This document shows positions 17,428 to 23,708 of a stretch of 33,285 nucleotides of DNA, in pieces (the first letter of the stretch is position 1; each line of letters begins with the position of its first letter). The notes beneath the pieces were generated by a model. The model worked only from the letters and a program-made list of their open reading frames with translations. It ran no database searches and was not told where the DNA came from. The stretch covers positions 1 to 33,285 of the forward strand of contig NZ_BRLB01000031.1 of assembly GCF_027923465.1 (NCBI RefSeq), read 5' to 3'. The DNA is from Vallitalea longa. GTDB lineage: Bacteria > Bacillota > Clostridia > Lachnospirales > Vallitaleaceae. The translations under genes and the position numbers were made by a program.

Positions 17428-17739
17428 CTAGAAGAACATCCAAGTTACAACTGTTCCTGAAATTGATATTACGAATACTCCAACAAATATCCAAAATACT
17501 GATGATAATTCTTCCGTTCTTTCTTCAACTTTTTTTCTATACATCATAATTCCAAACCCTGCAGATATTAAGCCTATAAAAGCAAATATTCCAGTTAATA
17601 TGTTTTTAATTTTGTCAACACCTTTTGTATATTGTTGATAAGTAGGATCTTCTGCGTAGACACTTAAACTAAATAAACCTATTAATACCACCATATTTAA
17701 TAATAAATATAACATTTTCTTTATTTTTTTACTTTTCAT
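17428..17739 (-). CDS. VirB2/TrbC-like small membrane protein
   Basis: 103 residues. A signal peptide (LYLLLNMVVLIGLFSLSVYA, cut before EDPT) is followed by two membrane segments (ILTGIFAFIGLISAGFGIMM and SVFWIFVGVFVISISGTVVT) divided by a charged loop (YRKKVEERTEEL). This is the layout of VirB2/TrbC-type T4SS subunits. ATG 17737-17739 is preferred because AAAGGGA lies 6 bases upstream; the longer frame starts at a TTG inside the previous gene. It could be the T4SS pilin-like channel subunit, distinct from the Tad pilin at 5640-5891. Confidence 0.75.
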   Translation of the reverse strand: MKSKKIKKMLYLLLNMVVLIGLFSLSVYAEDPTYQQYTKGVDKIKNILTGIFAFIGLISAGFGIMMYRKKVEERTEELSSVFWIFVGVFVISISGTVVTWMFF

Positions 17740-17741
17740 TT

Positions 17742-18014
17742 TTAATCCCTTTCTTGTCTTTTCCACCAATTTATTTTTTTTTCATAATCATTTTCTGTTG
17801 TTATAACTTCTATATCTTTTCCTTTTTGTATAGCAATCAAGATAAAATTATATTTTTTAAATGCTATAATTGTTTTCTTTCTACTATGTCTAATAATTTT
17901 ATCAGGATCCAGAACTGCTTCTATTAATAATTCTTCTACTTTTTTTGTTTGAACTTGCTTTGAATCAATTCTTTGTATATATCTGTCTATTGCATGTTTC
18001 CTTATATAAATCAA
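17742..18014 (-). CDS. Small basic hypothetical protein
   Basis: 90 residues, rich in Lys, Arg and Ile. The first part (RKHAIDRYIQRIDSKQ) resembles the start of small RelE/DUF4258-like proteins, and the rest (TIIAFKKYNFILIAIQKGKD) suggests a short beta sheet. It overlaps the gene upstream by 4 bases (ATGA), so translation is coupled. No partner antitoxin is evident, so I do not call a toxin. Position near the head of the operon suggests a regulatory or nucleic-acid-binding role. Confidence 0.65.
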   Translation of the reverse strand: MIYIRKHAIDRYIQRIDSKQVQTKKVEELLIEAVLDPDKIIRHSRKKTIIAFKKYNFILIAIQKGKDIEVITTENDYEKKINWWKRQERD

Positions 18015-18508
18015 TTATTGATCACTTCATTGTATATATATATTTTTTCAACTTGATTATTTAATGTAATATTATTTATTTGCTCTTTTTCTTCTAAAAT
18101 TAATACTACATTTCCATAATTATCTCTATCTATTAACTTACACTGTATATTTTCTTTTCCAATATTTATAATTGTAAAATATAAGTATGCTTCTACATTT
18201 GCAACTTTAGCAGCTGCATAATAAGGTAGATCCATCCCTATTATATCTTTAGTTATTTTTCCCTTTTGATATAATATGGATAATATATCTAATACTTTTA
18301 GAACATTTTGAAGTTCTATACCTTCCACTTGAATATTTTTTATCTTTATAAGATTTTCTTCTACAACTATTTTATTGTTTTGTTGTAACCTAAACAAACA
18401 TTTCTGATTATAGCCAACAAAACAACTTAGATGCTTTTTTTTGCACACACTAAATTCTGTCAGGAATTTAATTAATTTATTGTCTTTCTTTGTTAATTCA
18501 CTTTTCAT
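18011..18508 (-). CDS. Hypothetical protein, possible N-terminal winged helix
   Basis: 165 residues. The first 50 residues (KLIKFLTEFSVCKKKHLSCF, then CLFRLQQNNKIVVEENLIKI) look like a winged helix of the kind found in plasmid replication-relaxation and DUF5697-type proteins. The rest is mixed helix and strand (VLKVLDILSILYQKGKITKD, AYLYFTIINIGKENIQ). ATG 18506-18508 is preferred; it lies 8 bases after the S1 gene stop with AGGTGAAAGG upstream, whereas the longer frame overlaps that gene. It is the second gene of the T4SS/Tad operon. Function unknown. Confidence 0.65.
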   Translation of the reverse strand: MKSELTKKDNKLIKFLTEFSVCKKKHLSCFVGYNQKCLFRLQQNNKIVVEENLIKIKNIQVEGIELQNVLKVLDILSILYQKGKITKDIIGMDLPYYAAAKVANVEAYLYFTIINIGKENIQCKLIDRDNYGNVVLILEEKEQINNITLNNQVEKIYIYNEVINN

Positions 18509-18516
18509 CCTTTCAC

Positions 18517-19212
18517 CTACTTTAAGTAGCGTAGAATATGTCCCCATATTCTATGTTCTTTTTCACTTATTTTTTCTATATCAATTACAACATTATCACC
18601 TATTTGTAATGCTCTTCTCCAATCTACATTCCTACATAAGATTGCTATATCAATCACCGGTATTTTTACAAAAACACCAATACTAACAATTGATACAACT
18701 TTTCCTGAATACTGTCCTTTTATCTTCACATAAGTAGTATCAAAGTTTTTTTCTAAGAATGCTTCTTTTAAAGAAAGCTTCAAAGGGTCAGTACCAATTA
18801 TTTTAACAGGCACTACATCTCCAACTTTATATATTTCTAAATCTCTTAAATCTTGCGTTAAATATTGAACACAGTCCTCAACTGGAACATATATTTCTTT
18901 GCCATGTAGTTCTACTATTATTACTTTTTTTAAAACAAGTAATATACTTACTTCTACTATATTACCAATCTTTATATCATTCTTTTTTTTCTCTCTTTCA
19001 TTTTTCATTGCTTTTTTTCTTGAAGCTATTTTTTTCCCATTTTCTTCTCCGATAACAACAAATTTTATTTTAGCTCCAATAAAATTCTTTATTTTGTTAT
19101 CTTTTTCTACACCTCCAAATTCCTTTTTTTTAATTATATACAATCCTTCGTCATTCTTAACTACAGCATGATCATCTTCAAATCCAACAACCATACCTTC
19201 TAATAATTCCAT
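18517..19212 (-). CDS. S1/OB-fold RNA-binding protein heading the T4SS/Tad operon
   Basis: 231 residues. It appears to hold three OB-like units. The clearest are the middle one (IKIGNIVEVSILLVLKKVII, then YKVGDVVPVKIIGTDPLKLS) and the last (KIKGQYSGKVVSIVSIGVFV, then LQIGDNVVIDIEKISEKEHR), which match S1 RNA-binding domains. AAAGGAGG precedes the ATG. Being the first gene after a 240-base leader with an attenuator, it may bind that leader or other mRNAs, though this is inference. S1 proteins recur in Gram-positive mobile elements without a settled role. Confidence 0.8.
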   Translation of the reverse strand: MELLEGMVVGFEDDHAVVKNDEGLYIIKKKEFGGVEKDNKIKNFIGAKIKFVVIGEENGKKIASRKKAMKNEREKKKNDIKIGNIVEVSILLVLKKVIIVELHGKEIYVPVEDCVQYLTQDLRDLEIYKVGDVVPVKIIGTDPLKLSLKEAFLEKNFDTTYVKIKGQYSGKVVSIVSIGVFVKIPVIDIAILCRNVDWRRALQIGDNVVIDIEKISEKEHRIWGHILRYLK

Positions 19213-19253
19213 AAACTAATCCTCCTTTTAATGTAATATTAAAAATATATAAA

Positions 19254-19285
19254 AAGATACGTGGTGTATTCACACCACGTATCTT
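19254..19285 (-). terminator. Attenuator of the T4SS/Tad operon
   Basis: AAGATACGTGGTG (19254-19266) and CACCACGTATCTT (19273-19285) form a perfect 13-bp hairpin with a 6-base loop. On the minus strand it is followed by TTTTTATATATTTTT and then by the ribosome site of the S1 gene. Only 41 bases separate it from the start codon and contain no promoter I can see, so transcription of the operon must pass through this terminator. Confidence 0.85.
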
Positions 19286-19312
19286 AATTTATCCTCATAT
19301 TATAATTTAAAG

Positions 19313-19341
19313 TTGACATTTAACCATTATTACTTTATCAT
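19313..19341 (+). promoter_or_regulatory. Plus-strand promoter for antisense RNA B
   Basis: TTGACA (19313-19318, perfect), a 17-base spacer, and TATCAT (19336-19341). The predicted start near 19347 is at the first base of the closed structure of RNA B. It lies inside the minus-strand leader of the T4SS/Tad operon, upstream of the attenuator. Confidence 0.75.
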
Positions 19342-19346
19342 ATATT

Positions 19347-19445
19347 GAGGGTTGCTATTGAGCTTTTGGCTCATATGTGGGTGCGTTATCACCTATGTAG
19401 TAAGTAAAGTACTACCAATACTTTACTTATATGGCAACCTTTAAA
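19347..19445 (+). ncRNA. RNA B: candidate antisense RNA to the T4SS/Tad operon leader
   Basis: The ends close through GGTTGC (19350-19355) and GCAACC (19434-19439), extended by wobble pairs. Three hairpins lie inside: TGAGC/GCTCA (19359-19373), GGGTG/CACCT (19379-19394) and an 11-bp perfect hairpin, TAAGTAAAGTA/TACTTTACTTA with 7-base loop CTACCAA (19401-19429). On the sense strand that loop reads TTGGTAG, which contains a YUNR U-turn motif. The 3' end has only a weak T-run (CTTTAAATTTTC), so the exact end is uncertain. A cis-acting leader fold is the alternative. Confidence 0.65.
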
Positions 19446-19458
19446 TTTTCTATATAAT

Positions 19459-19487
19459 AATATACCATATTAATTTGCATTAGGCAA
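19459..19487 (-). promoter_or_regulatory. Promoter of the T4SS/Tad operon
   Basis: Minus-strand TTGCCT (19482-19487), 17-base spacer, TATATT (19459-19464) with extended TGG before it. The start near 19452 gives a leader of about 240 bases that includes the complement of RNA B and then the attenuator at 19254-19285. Confidence 0.65.
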
Positions 19488-20160
19488 CACTATTGTTAGT
19501 CTTTTTTTTTGTCTGATTATATATTTCTTACTTTTCAAGTAAATTGTAAATTATGTTTACAATTTTTATTAAATCTTTAAACTTTTAAATTATATTATAG
19601 TGATATATATATTTATAGTAGTAACTACTTAGTACTAATTCTAAGTAACTATTATTGTAATGATTTTTTAATACCATTTTATATATGACTATTGTATGTT
19701 TTTTGTAACATTTTGTCAATATAAGTATTTTTTTAATATAAATAAATTAATCTTTTTAAATTTTGAATTATAAATAGTTTAATATAGAATAGATTGTACA
19801 TCTTTTTAACATATATCTATTTTTTTTCATTCAAGTAGTATTGTAGTAGTATTATTAGATGGATTTTTGTGTTATAATATATAATACATATTTATTTATT
19901 CAAGTGATAAAGAAAATTACTTAAGTAATTTTTACATCTTTAATTTTTAGTTAAATTAGAAATAAGTAAACTTATTTCTTCCTAATTATTTTTCTAGGTT
20001 TTTAATAATTCTTAGTTAGTTACCAACTTTATTTAACCACCACCACGATAGTATTGTTTTATGAATATATAGATAGTATGAATATATTAAAGATAGGTAA
20101 AGTTCTTAAAAACTGTGTAATACCCCTTGATTATAAGGTTTTTACAATATTTACAATTAA
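19488..20160. other. Very AT-rich non-coding region (origin side)
   Basis: No credible gene in about 670 bases. It holds two perfect inverted repeats, AAAATTACTT/AAGTAATTTT (19913-19932) and GAAATAAGT/ACTTATTTC (19959-19978). There is also an isolated extended -10 (TGTTATAAT, 19870-19878) on the plus strand without a good -35. The low melting stability and the neighbouring iterons and DnaA boxes suggest a DNA-unwinding region. Confidence 0.5.
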
Positions 20161-20163
20161 ATA

Positions 20164-20264
20164 TTTTGCAACTTTAATACTAATATAATGCAACTTATTT
20201 TTCTTTTTTCTTAATGAAATGCAACTTATTTTTTATGATTCTAGTTATTCACATGTTATCCACA
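20164..20264. other. Candidate replication origin: iterons and DnaA boxes
   Basis: TGCAACTT occurs three times in the same direction (20167, 20189, 20220), the last two as a longer ATGCAACTTATTTTT copy (20188-20202 and 20219-20233). Two DnaA-box-like sequences follow: TTATTCACA (20245-20253) and the consensus TTATCCACA (20256-20264). They lie just past the terminator of the rep-like gene. The three elements together fit an iteron-type plasmid origin. Confidence 0.6.
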
Positions 20265-20277
20265 TATTTTTCTACAT

Positions 20278-20332
20278 AAAAAAAGAAGTATCTACCCATT
20301 TATTTACATTTTATGGGTAAACTCTTCTTTTT
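20278..20332 (-). terminator. Terminator of the rep-like gene
   Basis: AAAAAGAAG with CTTCTTTTT and inner ACCCAT/ATGGGT form a long hairpin. On the minus strand it ends in TTTTTTTA. It sits between the rep-like stop at 20412 and the candidate origin, and could also stop plus-strand transcripts. Confidence 0.7.
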
Positions 20333-20411
20333 ATGATTTATTTATTATTGTTTTTATTAGTTTTAAGTTACACAAATAAACTTAACAATGTTAAGTTTTT
20401 ATCTTATTATA

Positions 20412-21248
20412 CTAATATCCAAATCTAGCGTTTAATATGTTATTAAACAATTTAGGCTGAATTCCTTTATCCTGATATTTTATTATTAAGTTGTTTATCT
20501 CATTTATTAAAAAATCAATACTTGGAATAGATTCTCTAGTTATAAAAATATTAAAAATCTTTATAAGCGCTTTAATATCTATTATATTATGTACAATATT
20601 ATTCATTTTCATTTTCATTGCAAATATATGCTTTAAAAAGATTTCTCTTATAGATCCTTGACTTATTTCTTTATAAAATAATGTTAGAGCCTTACCTCTT
20701 CCATTATTTTTAATTGTAATCAACTTCTTTATATCCTCTATATACGTCTTTATAAGGTATATATTATCTGTATTAAAATATTGCTTAAGTTTTGTATTAC
20801 CAATGTTCATAAATCCTTTATGCCTATTCATATTGGCCAAGATTCTTATTAATCCTACTTTCGCATTTTTTCTTAATTTCCTAAACTCTTCTGTATATAA
20901 TAAATAATGATTAACATTAAAGTAATTTTTGATTCTGTCATTCATATCATCACTATAATCATTATTAATGAATCTAAGATCTTTATATTTTTCTCTTTTT
21001 GTGAAGTCACAATCTATAATACCATTTTTACTTAAATGTTTTAATGCCCTAAAATAGCTTGTCTTATGTATTTTAAGCTCTTTTATAATTTCTTTATAAT
21101 ATATGTACCTTACTCGTCCAAAAGCATCTTGATACTTGGCTAATAGTAACAGAATATCAATATCTATAGATGTTACTTTATTTATTTTATTATCTATTAT
21201 ATCTCTATTTAATTTACAACTACCTATTCTTTTTTTATAATTACTCAT
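20412..21248 (-). CDS. Probable plasmid replication initiator (winged-helix)
   Basis: 278 residues. An N-terminal winged helix (DIDILLLLAKYQDAFGRVRY, then HKTSYFRALKHLSKNGIIDC) is followed by a helical, Lys/Asn/Ile-rich remainder with a second HTH-like part (VGLIRILANMNRHKGFMNIG). There is no enzymatic motif. I call it Rep from three pieces of context: iterons and DnaA boxes directly downstream, an antisense RNA opposite its leader, and partition genes on the same element. ATG 21246-21248 follows GGAGG by 9 bases; the longer frame starts inside the leader. The ribosome site can pair with CCTTC upstream (CCTTC-N9-GGAGG), which would limit translation. It could instead be a transcription regulator. 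Confidence 0.6.
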   Translation of the reverse strand: MSNYKKRIGSCKLNRDIIDNKINKVTSIDIDILLLLAKYQDAFGRVRYIYYKEIIKELKIHKTSYFRALKHLSKNGIIDCDFTKREKYKDLRFINNDYSDDMNDRIKNYFNVNHYLLYTEEFRKLRKNAKVGLIRILANMNRHKGFMNIGNTKLKQYFNTDNIYLIKTYIEDIKKLITIKNNGRGKALTLFYKEISQGSIREIFLKHIFAMKMKMNNIVHNIIDIKALIKIFNIFITRESIPSIDFLINEINNLIIKYQDKGIQPKLFNNILNARFGY

Positions 21249-21313
21249 TAAAATAACCCTCCAACTTTTTAGAAGGCTAACAAACAATTTCTTAATTCTT
21301 TTTCAAAAACCTA

Positions 21314-21342
21314 TTGAAATACACTTTAATTTATATTATAAT
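21314..21342 (+). promoter_or_regulatory. Plus-strand promoter for antisense RNA C
   Basis: TTGAAA (21314-21319), 17-base spacer, perfect TATAAT (21337-21342). The expected start is near 21349. It points away from the rep-like gene and into its leader region. Confidence 0.75.
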
Positions 21343-21347
21343 ATTAA

Positions 21348-21430
21348 GTGAATTTAACAAGAATTAAATAAGCGTGGTAAGCTTTCTTGTTTATTAGCTG
21401 GGAAAAGTACGGTCAATACTTTTCCTTTTT
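21348..21430 (+). ncRNA. RNA C: candidate countertranscribed RNA controlling the rep-like gene
   Basis: About 80 bases. The first stem-loop pairs AACAAG with CTTGTT around an inner AAGC/GCTT. The second, GGAAAAGTA/TACTTTTCC with loop CGGTCAA (21401-21425), ends in TTTTT and is a good intrinsic terminator. The opposite (sense) loop is TTGACCG, with a YUNR U-turn motif like those that start antisense-target pairing in known plasmid copy control. The rep leader predicted from 21466 to 21248 contains the whole complement. Confidence 0.7.
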
Positions 21431-21471
21431 ACTTGCCATTTTTTATTCTATTTTTTTCTTTCTCTTTCAAT

Positions 21472-21501
21472 ATTTTACCATAACTTTATATTTTTTGACA
21501 A
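21472..21501 (-). promoter_or_regulatory. Promoter of the rep-like gene
   Basis: Minus-strand TTGTCA (21496-21501), an 18-base spacer and TAAAAT (21472-21477) with extended TGG. It gives a leader of about 218 bases. It lies between the radC terminator and the RNA C locus, as needed for antisense control. Confidence 0.6.
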
Positions 21502-21525
21502 GTAAATAATTTTTTTTAAAACAAA

Positions 21526-21561
21526 ACTAAAAAGTCTTCTAATCAGAATAGACTTTTTAGT
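21526..21561 (-). terminator. Terminator after radC
   Basis: ACTAAAAAGTCT (21526-21537) and AGACTTTTTAGT (21550-21561) are perfect 12-bp arms with a 12-base loop. T-rich tails lie on both sides, so it may act in both directions. It starts 10 bases after the radC stop. Confidence 0.85.
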
Positions 21562-21571
21562 TTTTATTTTT

Positions 21572-22198
21572 TTAGACCTCAATCTCAAAATCTGAAAAAT
21601 ACTGTTCTTGCTTTAAACTAGTATATTTTCCATCACCTATTATTATATGATCCAATAGTTCTATTCCAACTATCCTACCTGCTTCATACATTCTTCTACT
21701 CAAAAGAATGTCTTCTTTGCTAGGTGAAGGATCTCCTGAAGGATGATTATGTATTAATACTATATGAACAGCCTTTTTTCTTAATGCTTCAATGAATACT
21801 TCCCTTGGATTTGCTAAAGCTGCATTCACTGTTCCTATACTTACTGTTGTAGATGAAATATAGTTGTTTTTTGTATCCATACAAACAACTTTAAAATGCT
21901 CTTTATCTAGATACCTCATCTCTGTCATGAACAGACTAGCAAGAGTACCTGGACTATTTGCTTTCATTTTTTCTAAAGCTCTATATGATGTTAATCTTTT
22001 AGAGATTTCTCCAACAATAAGGAGCTTTGTACCTACATCTTTACTTACAATTTCTTTTAACTTATCATCTGAAGGTACAAATAATAATTTATACCCTTCT
22101 TCTTCAATAATATTTTTGAATTCTTCTTCACTTAGAGCTGTTAAACTTTGTAACAACTCAAAATCTGTATATTGATCTAAACTTTTTTTGTAATCCAT
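21572..22198 (-). CDS. radC: RadC-family JAB/MPN-domain protein
   Basis: 208 residues. The JAMM-type motif is HNHPSGDPSPSKED with H150, H152 and D156, preceded by FKVVCMDTKNNYISSTTVSI and NAALANPREVFIEAL, which are typical RadC signatures. The N-terminal 75 residues lack an obvious helix-hairpin-helix. RadC-like proteins are common on mobile elements, but their biochemical role is still unclear despite the DNA-repair name. ATG 22196-22198 follows TTTAGGAGA. Two AAAGTTTA motifs (22212 and 22227) precede it, as for its neighbours. Confidence 0.92.
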   Translation of the reverse strand: MDYKKSLDQYTDFELLQSLTALSEEEFKNIIEEEGYKLLFVPSDDKLKEIVSKDVGTKLLIVGEISKRLTSYRALEKMKANSPGTLASLFMTEMRYLDKEHFKVVCMDTKNNYISSTTVSIGTVNAALANPREVFIEALRKKAVHIVLIHNHPSGDPSPSKEDILLSRRMYEAGRIVGIELLDHIIIGDGKYTSLKQEQYFSDFEIEV

Positions 22199-22245
22199 TA
22201 ACTTTTTCTCCTAAACTTTTTTTGAATAAACTTTAGTTTTAAACT

Positions 22246-22425
22246 CTACAAATATTCATTTATAAAGTTTTCACTTAAATTAAAGGCAACCTTGCCTTCA
22301 ATTGCTTTTCCTCTAACACAAAAAGACATAAAATCTTTAGTTTTCATTGTTAATTCTTTTTTATTATATTCCTTTTTATTTTCTTGATTTCTATTTATTT
22401 TATTTATAAACTTTTTTATTTTCAT
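22246..22425 (-). CDS. Small hypothetical protein
   Basis: 59 residues from ATG 22423-22425: a basic N-terminus (MKIKKFINKINRNQENKKEY) and a more ordered end (MSFCVRGKAIEGKVAFNLSE). GGGAGG lies 9 bases upstream, in the local leader form AAAGTTTAGGGAGGATAAAG. An alternative ATG at 22452 overlaps the stop of the 45-residue membrane protein (TAATG) and would place the ribosome site inside the gene, so I reject it. No family recognised. Confidence 0.6.
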   Translation of the reverse strand: MKIKKFINKINRNQENKKEYNKKELTMKTKDFMSFCVRGKAIEGKVAFNLSENFINEYL

Positions 22426-22451
22426 AAACTTTATCCTCCCTAAACTTTTCA

Positions 22452-22589
22452 TTAAAACATCTTTTCTATCTTATATTCTATTTCATTGTTTATAGTATTA
22501 CTAATTCCTTTCGACATATCTTTTATAACAAAAGATATGGAAATAATCACAAATAATATTAATACAGCTTTTATTAAAGATATCTTCAT
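22452..22589 (-). CDS. Small single-pass membrane protein
   Basis: 45 residues from ATG 22587-22589: a hydrophobic N-terminal half (ISLIKAVLILFVIISISFVI) and a charged C-terminal half (KDMSKGISNTINNEIEYKIE). AGGAGG sits 6 bases upstream, with AAAGTTTA abutting it, as in adjacent genes. The strong site and the shared leader make a real gene likely despite its length. It could be a membrane-inserted regulator or toxin-like peptide; nothing in the sequence decides this. Confidence 0.65.
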   Translation of the reverse strand: MKISLIKAVLILFVIISISFVIKDMSKGISNTINNEIEYKIEKMF

Positions 22590-22638
22590 AATTTCCTCCT
22601 AAACTTTTCCCTTCCTGGTTTTAAACTTTTTTATTATA

Positions 22639-23214
22639 TTAAAGGTAACGTTTATTATCAATATAGAGTGCTAAATAGTTATCATTATCTTCTATATTAA
22701 AATCATATCTTATACTTTCAATTCCATTTTCATCGTAACAAGAATTTTCCACAAATTCATTTTTAAGTATTTTTAATTTAATATTACGTTCTTCCTGATA
22801 TTTCTCCAGGATTTTATAAGCATCTATTATGTCTATTGCTTTTCTTTGAGAAATAACATGAACATTATTCTTCATTAATTTACTTAAAAATTTATATTCG
22901 CTATTATATATTATGATCTCAAAACTTATTTTCTGGGCCTTTAAATATACACTAGTATTTAAAGAATACTTTCCTTCATCAAATACTGGTATTGCTTTTA
23001 TACTTTTACCTATTAATTTTCTGCCTTTGTATATAATGATATTTATATTCTTTGAACACTCTTTATAAGTAATAGAATAATTAATCTTATACGTATTTAT
23101 CTTACATAAATACGTTTCTTTTTTTACATCTAACAAAGACATAAAAATTTCAGTATTCATATTTATTTCTTTCCTATACTTAATCTCGTGATTTCTATTT
23201 GCTAATAATCTCAT
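22639..23214 (-). CDS. Hypothetical protein, beta-rich
   Basis: 191 residues. The ATG at 23212-23214 is preceded by GGAGGATAAAGTTT, the same leader form as at 22425. The N-terminus (MRLLANRNHEIKYRKEINMN) also occurs as a decayed copy at 24621-24704. The middle contains alternating strands (INYSITYKECSKNINIIIYK, then ISFEIIIYNSEYKFLSKLMK), and the C-terminus is acidic (YDFNIEDNDNYLALYIDN). No known domain. Confidence 0.65.
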   Translation of the reverse strand: MRLLANRNHEIKYRKEINMNTEIFMSLLDVKKETYLCKINTYKINYSITYKECSKNINIIIYKGRKLIGKSIKAIPVFDEGKYSLNTSVYLKAQKISFEIIIYNSEYKFLSKLMKNNVHVISQRKAIDIIDAYKILEKYQEERNIKLKILKNEFVENSCYDENGIESIRYDFNIEDNDNYLALYIDNKRYL

Positions 23215-23236
23215 AAACTTTATCCTCCTAAACGTT

Positions 23237-23590
23237 TTAGCATACTTTAGCTAATTGATTACACTCTATAAAAACATACTTATTTGTACCTTCAAGATAA
23301 TATAAATATATATCTTTATTCTTATCTACATTAATTAATTCATGTACTGACATTAATTCTGAAATTGTAAATCTTCCATATCCACATTTTTTAATTAAAG
23401 ATTTAAGAATTTTTAATTCTATGAGCTTCATTGATTCCATTTGAAACCCTAAAATATTTTTATATTCTTTATCCGGCTTTTGTCTTTCAAGGTAATCATT
23501 AACTGCATTATCAATTCCAGCTATACTTAAAGCTGTATTCTCCAATATGCTAAATAATTCTCTTAAACTTTCTATTCCTAAACTTTTCAT
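23237..23590 (-). CDS. Hypothetical helical protein
   Basis: 117 residues. The ATG at 23588-23590 follows AAGGAGAG by 6 bases. The first codons carry the local motif inside the gene (ATGAAAAGTTTAGG, encoding MKSLG) and again soon after. The sequence is mainly helical (ESLRELFSILENTALSIAGI, MESMKLIELKILKSLIKKCG), with a C-terminal strand pair (DIYLYYLEGTNKYVFIECNQ). A fragment of it (AVNDY) is present in the decayed copy near 24710. Two mutually exclusive hairpins lie in its leader. Function unknown. Confidence 0.65.
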   Translation of the reverse strand: MKSLGIESLRELFSILENTALSIAGIDNAVNDYLERQKPDKEYKNILGFQMESMKLIELKILKSLIKKCGYGRFTISELMSVHELINVDKNKDIYLYYLEGTNKYVFIECNQLAKVC

Positions 23591-23615
23591 ATTATCTCTC
23601 CTTATTACTTGAAGA

Positions 23616-23656
23616 GATAGAATAAACCCAAAAGGATTTATTCTATCCCTTTTGGG
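23616..23656 (-). promoter_or_regulatory. Interlocking alternative hairpins in an mRNA leader
   Basis: On the minus strand four arms follow in the order a-b-a'-b'. Arm a (23648-23656) pairs with a' (23627-23635), CCCAAAAGG with CCTTTTGGG. Arm b (23637-23647) pairs with b' (23616-23626), GATAGAATAAA with TTTATTCTATC. The two stems cannot form as plain hairpins together, so this is either a switch or a pseudoknot. It lies 26 bases upstream of the start of the gene at 23237-23590. Confidence 0.65.
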
Positions 23657-23708
23657 CTTTAAACTTTATTTTACCTAAACTTTATATAGATACTATCAAT
23701 ATAACTAG

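Noticed and set aside
17742-18014. Toxin of a toxin-antitoxin pair (RelE/BrnT-like)
   Set aside because: Only a short N-terminal resemblance, no recognisable antitoxin neighbour, and placement in the middle of the T4SS operon.
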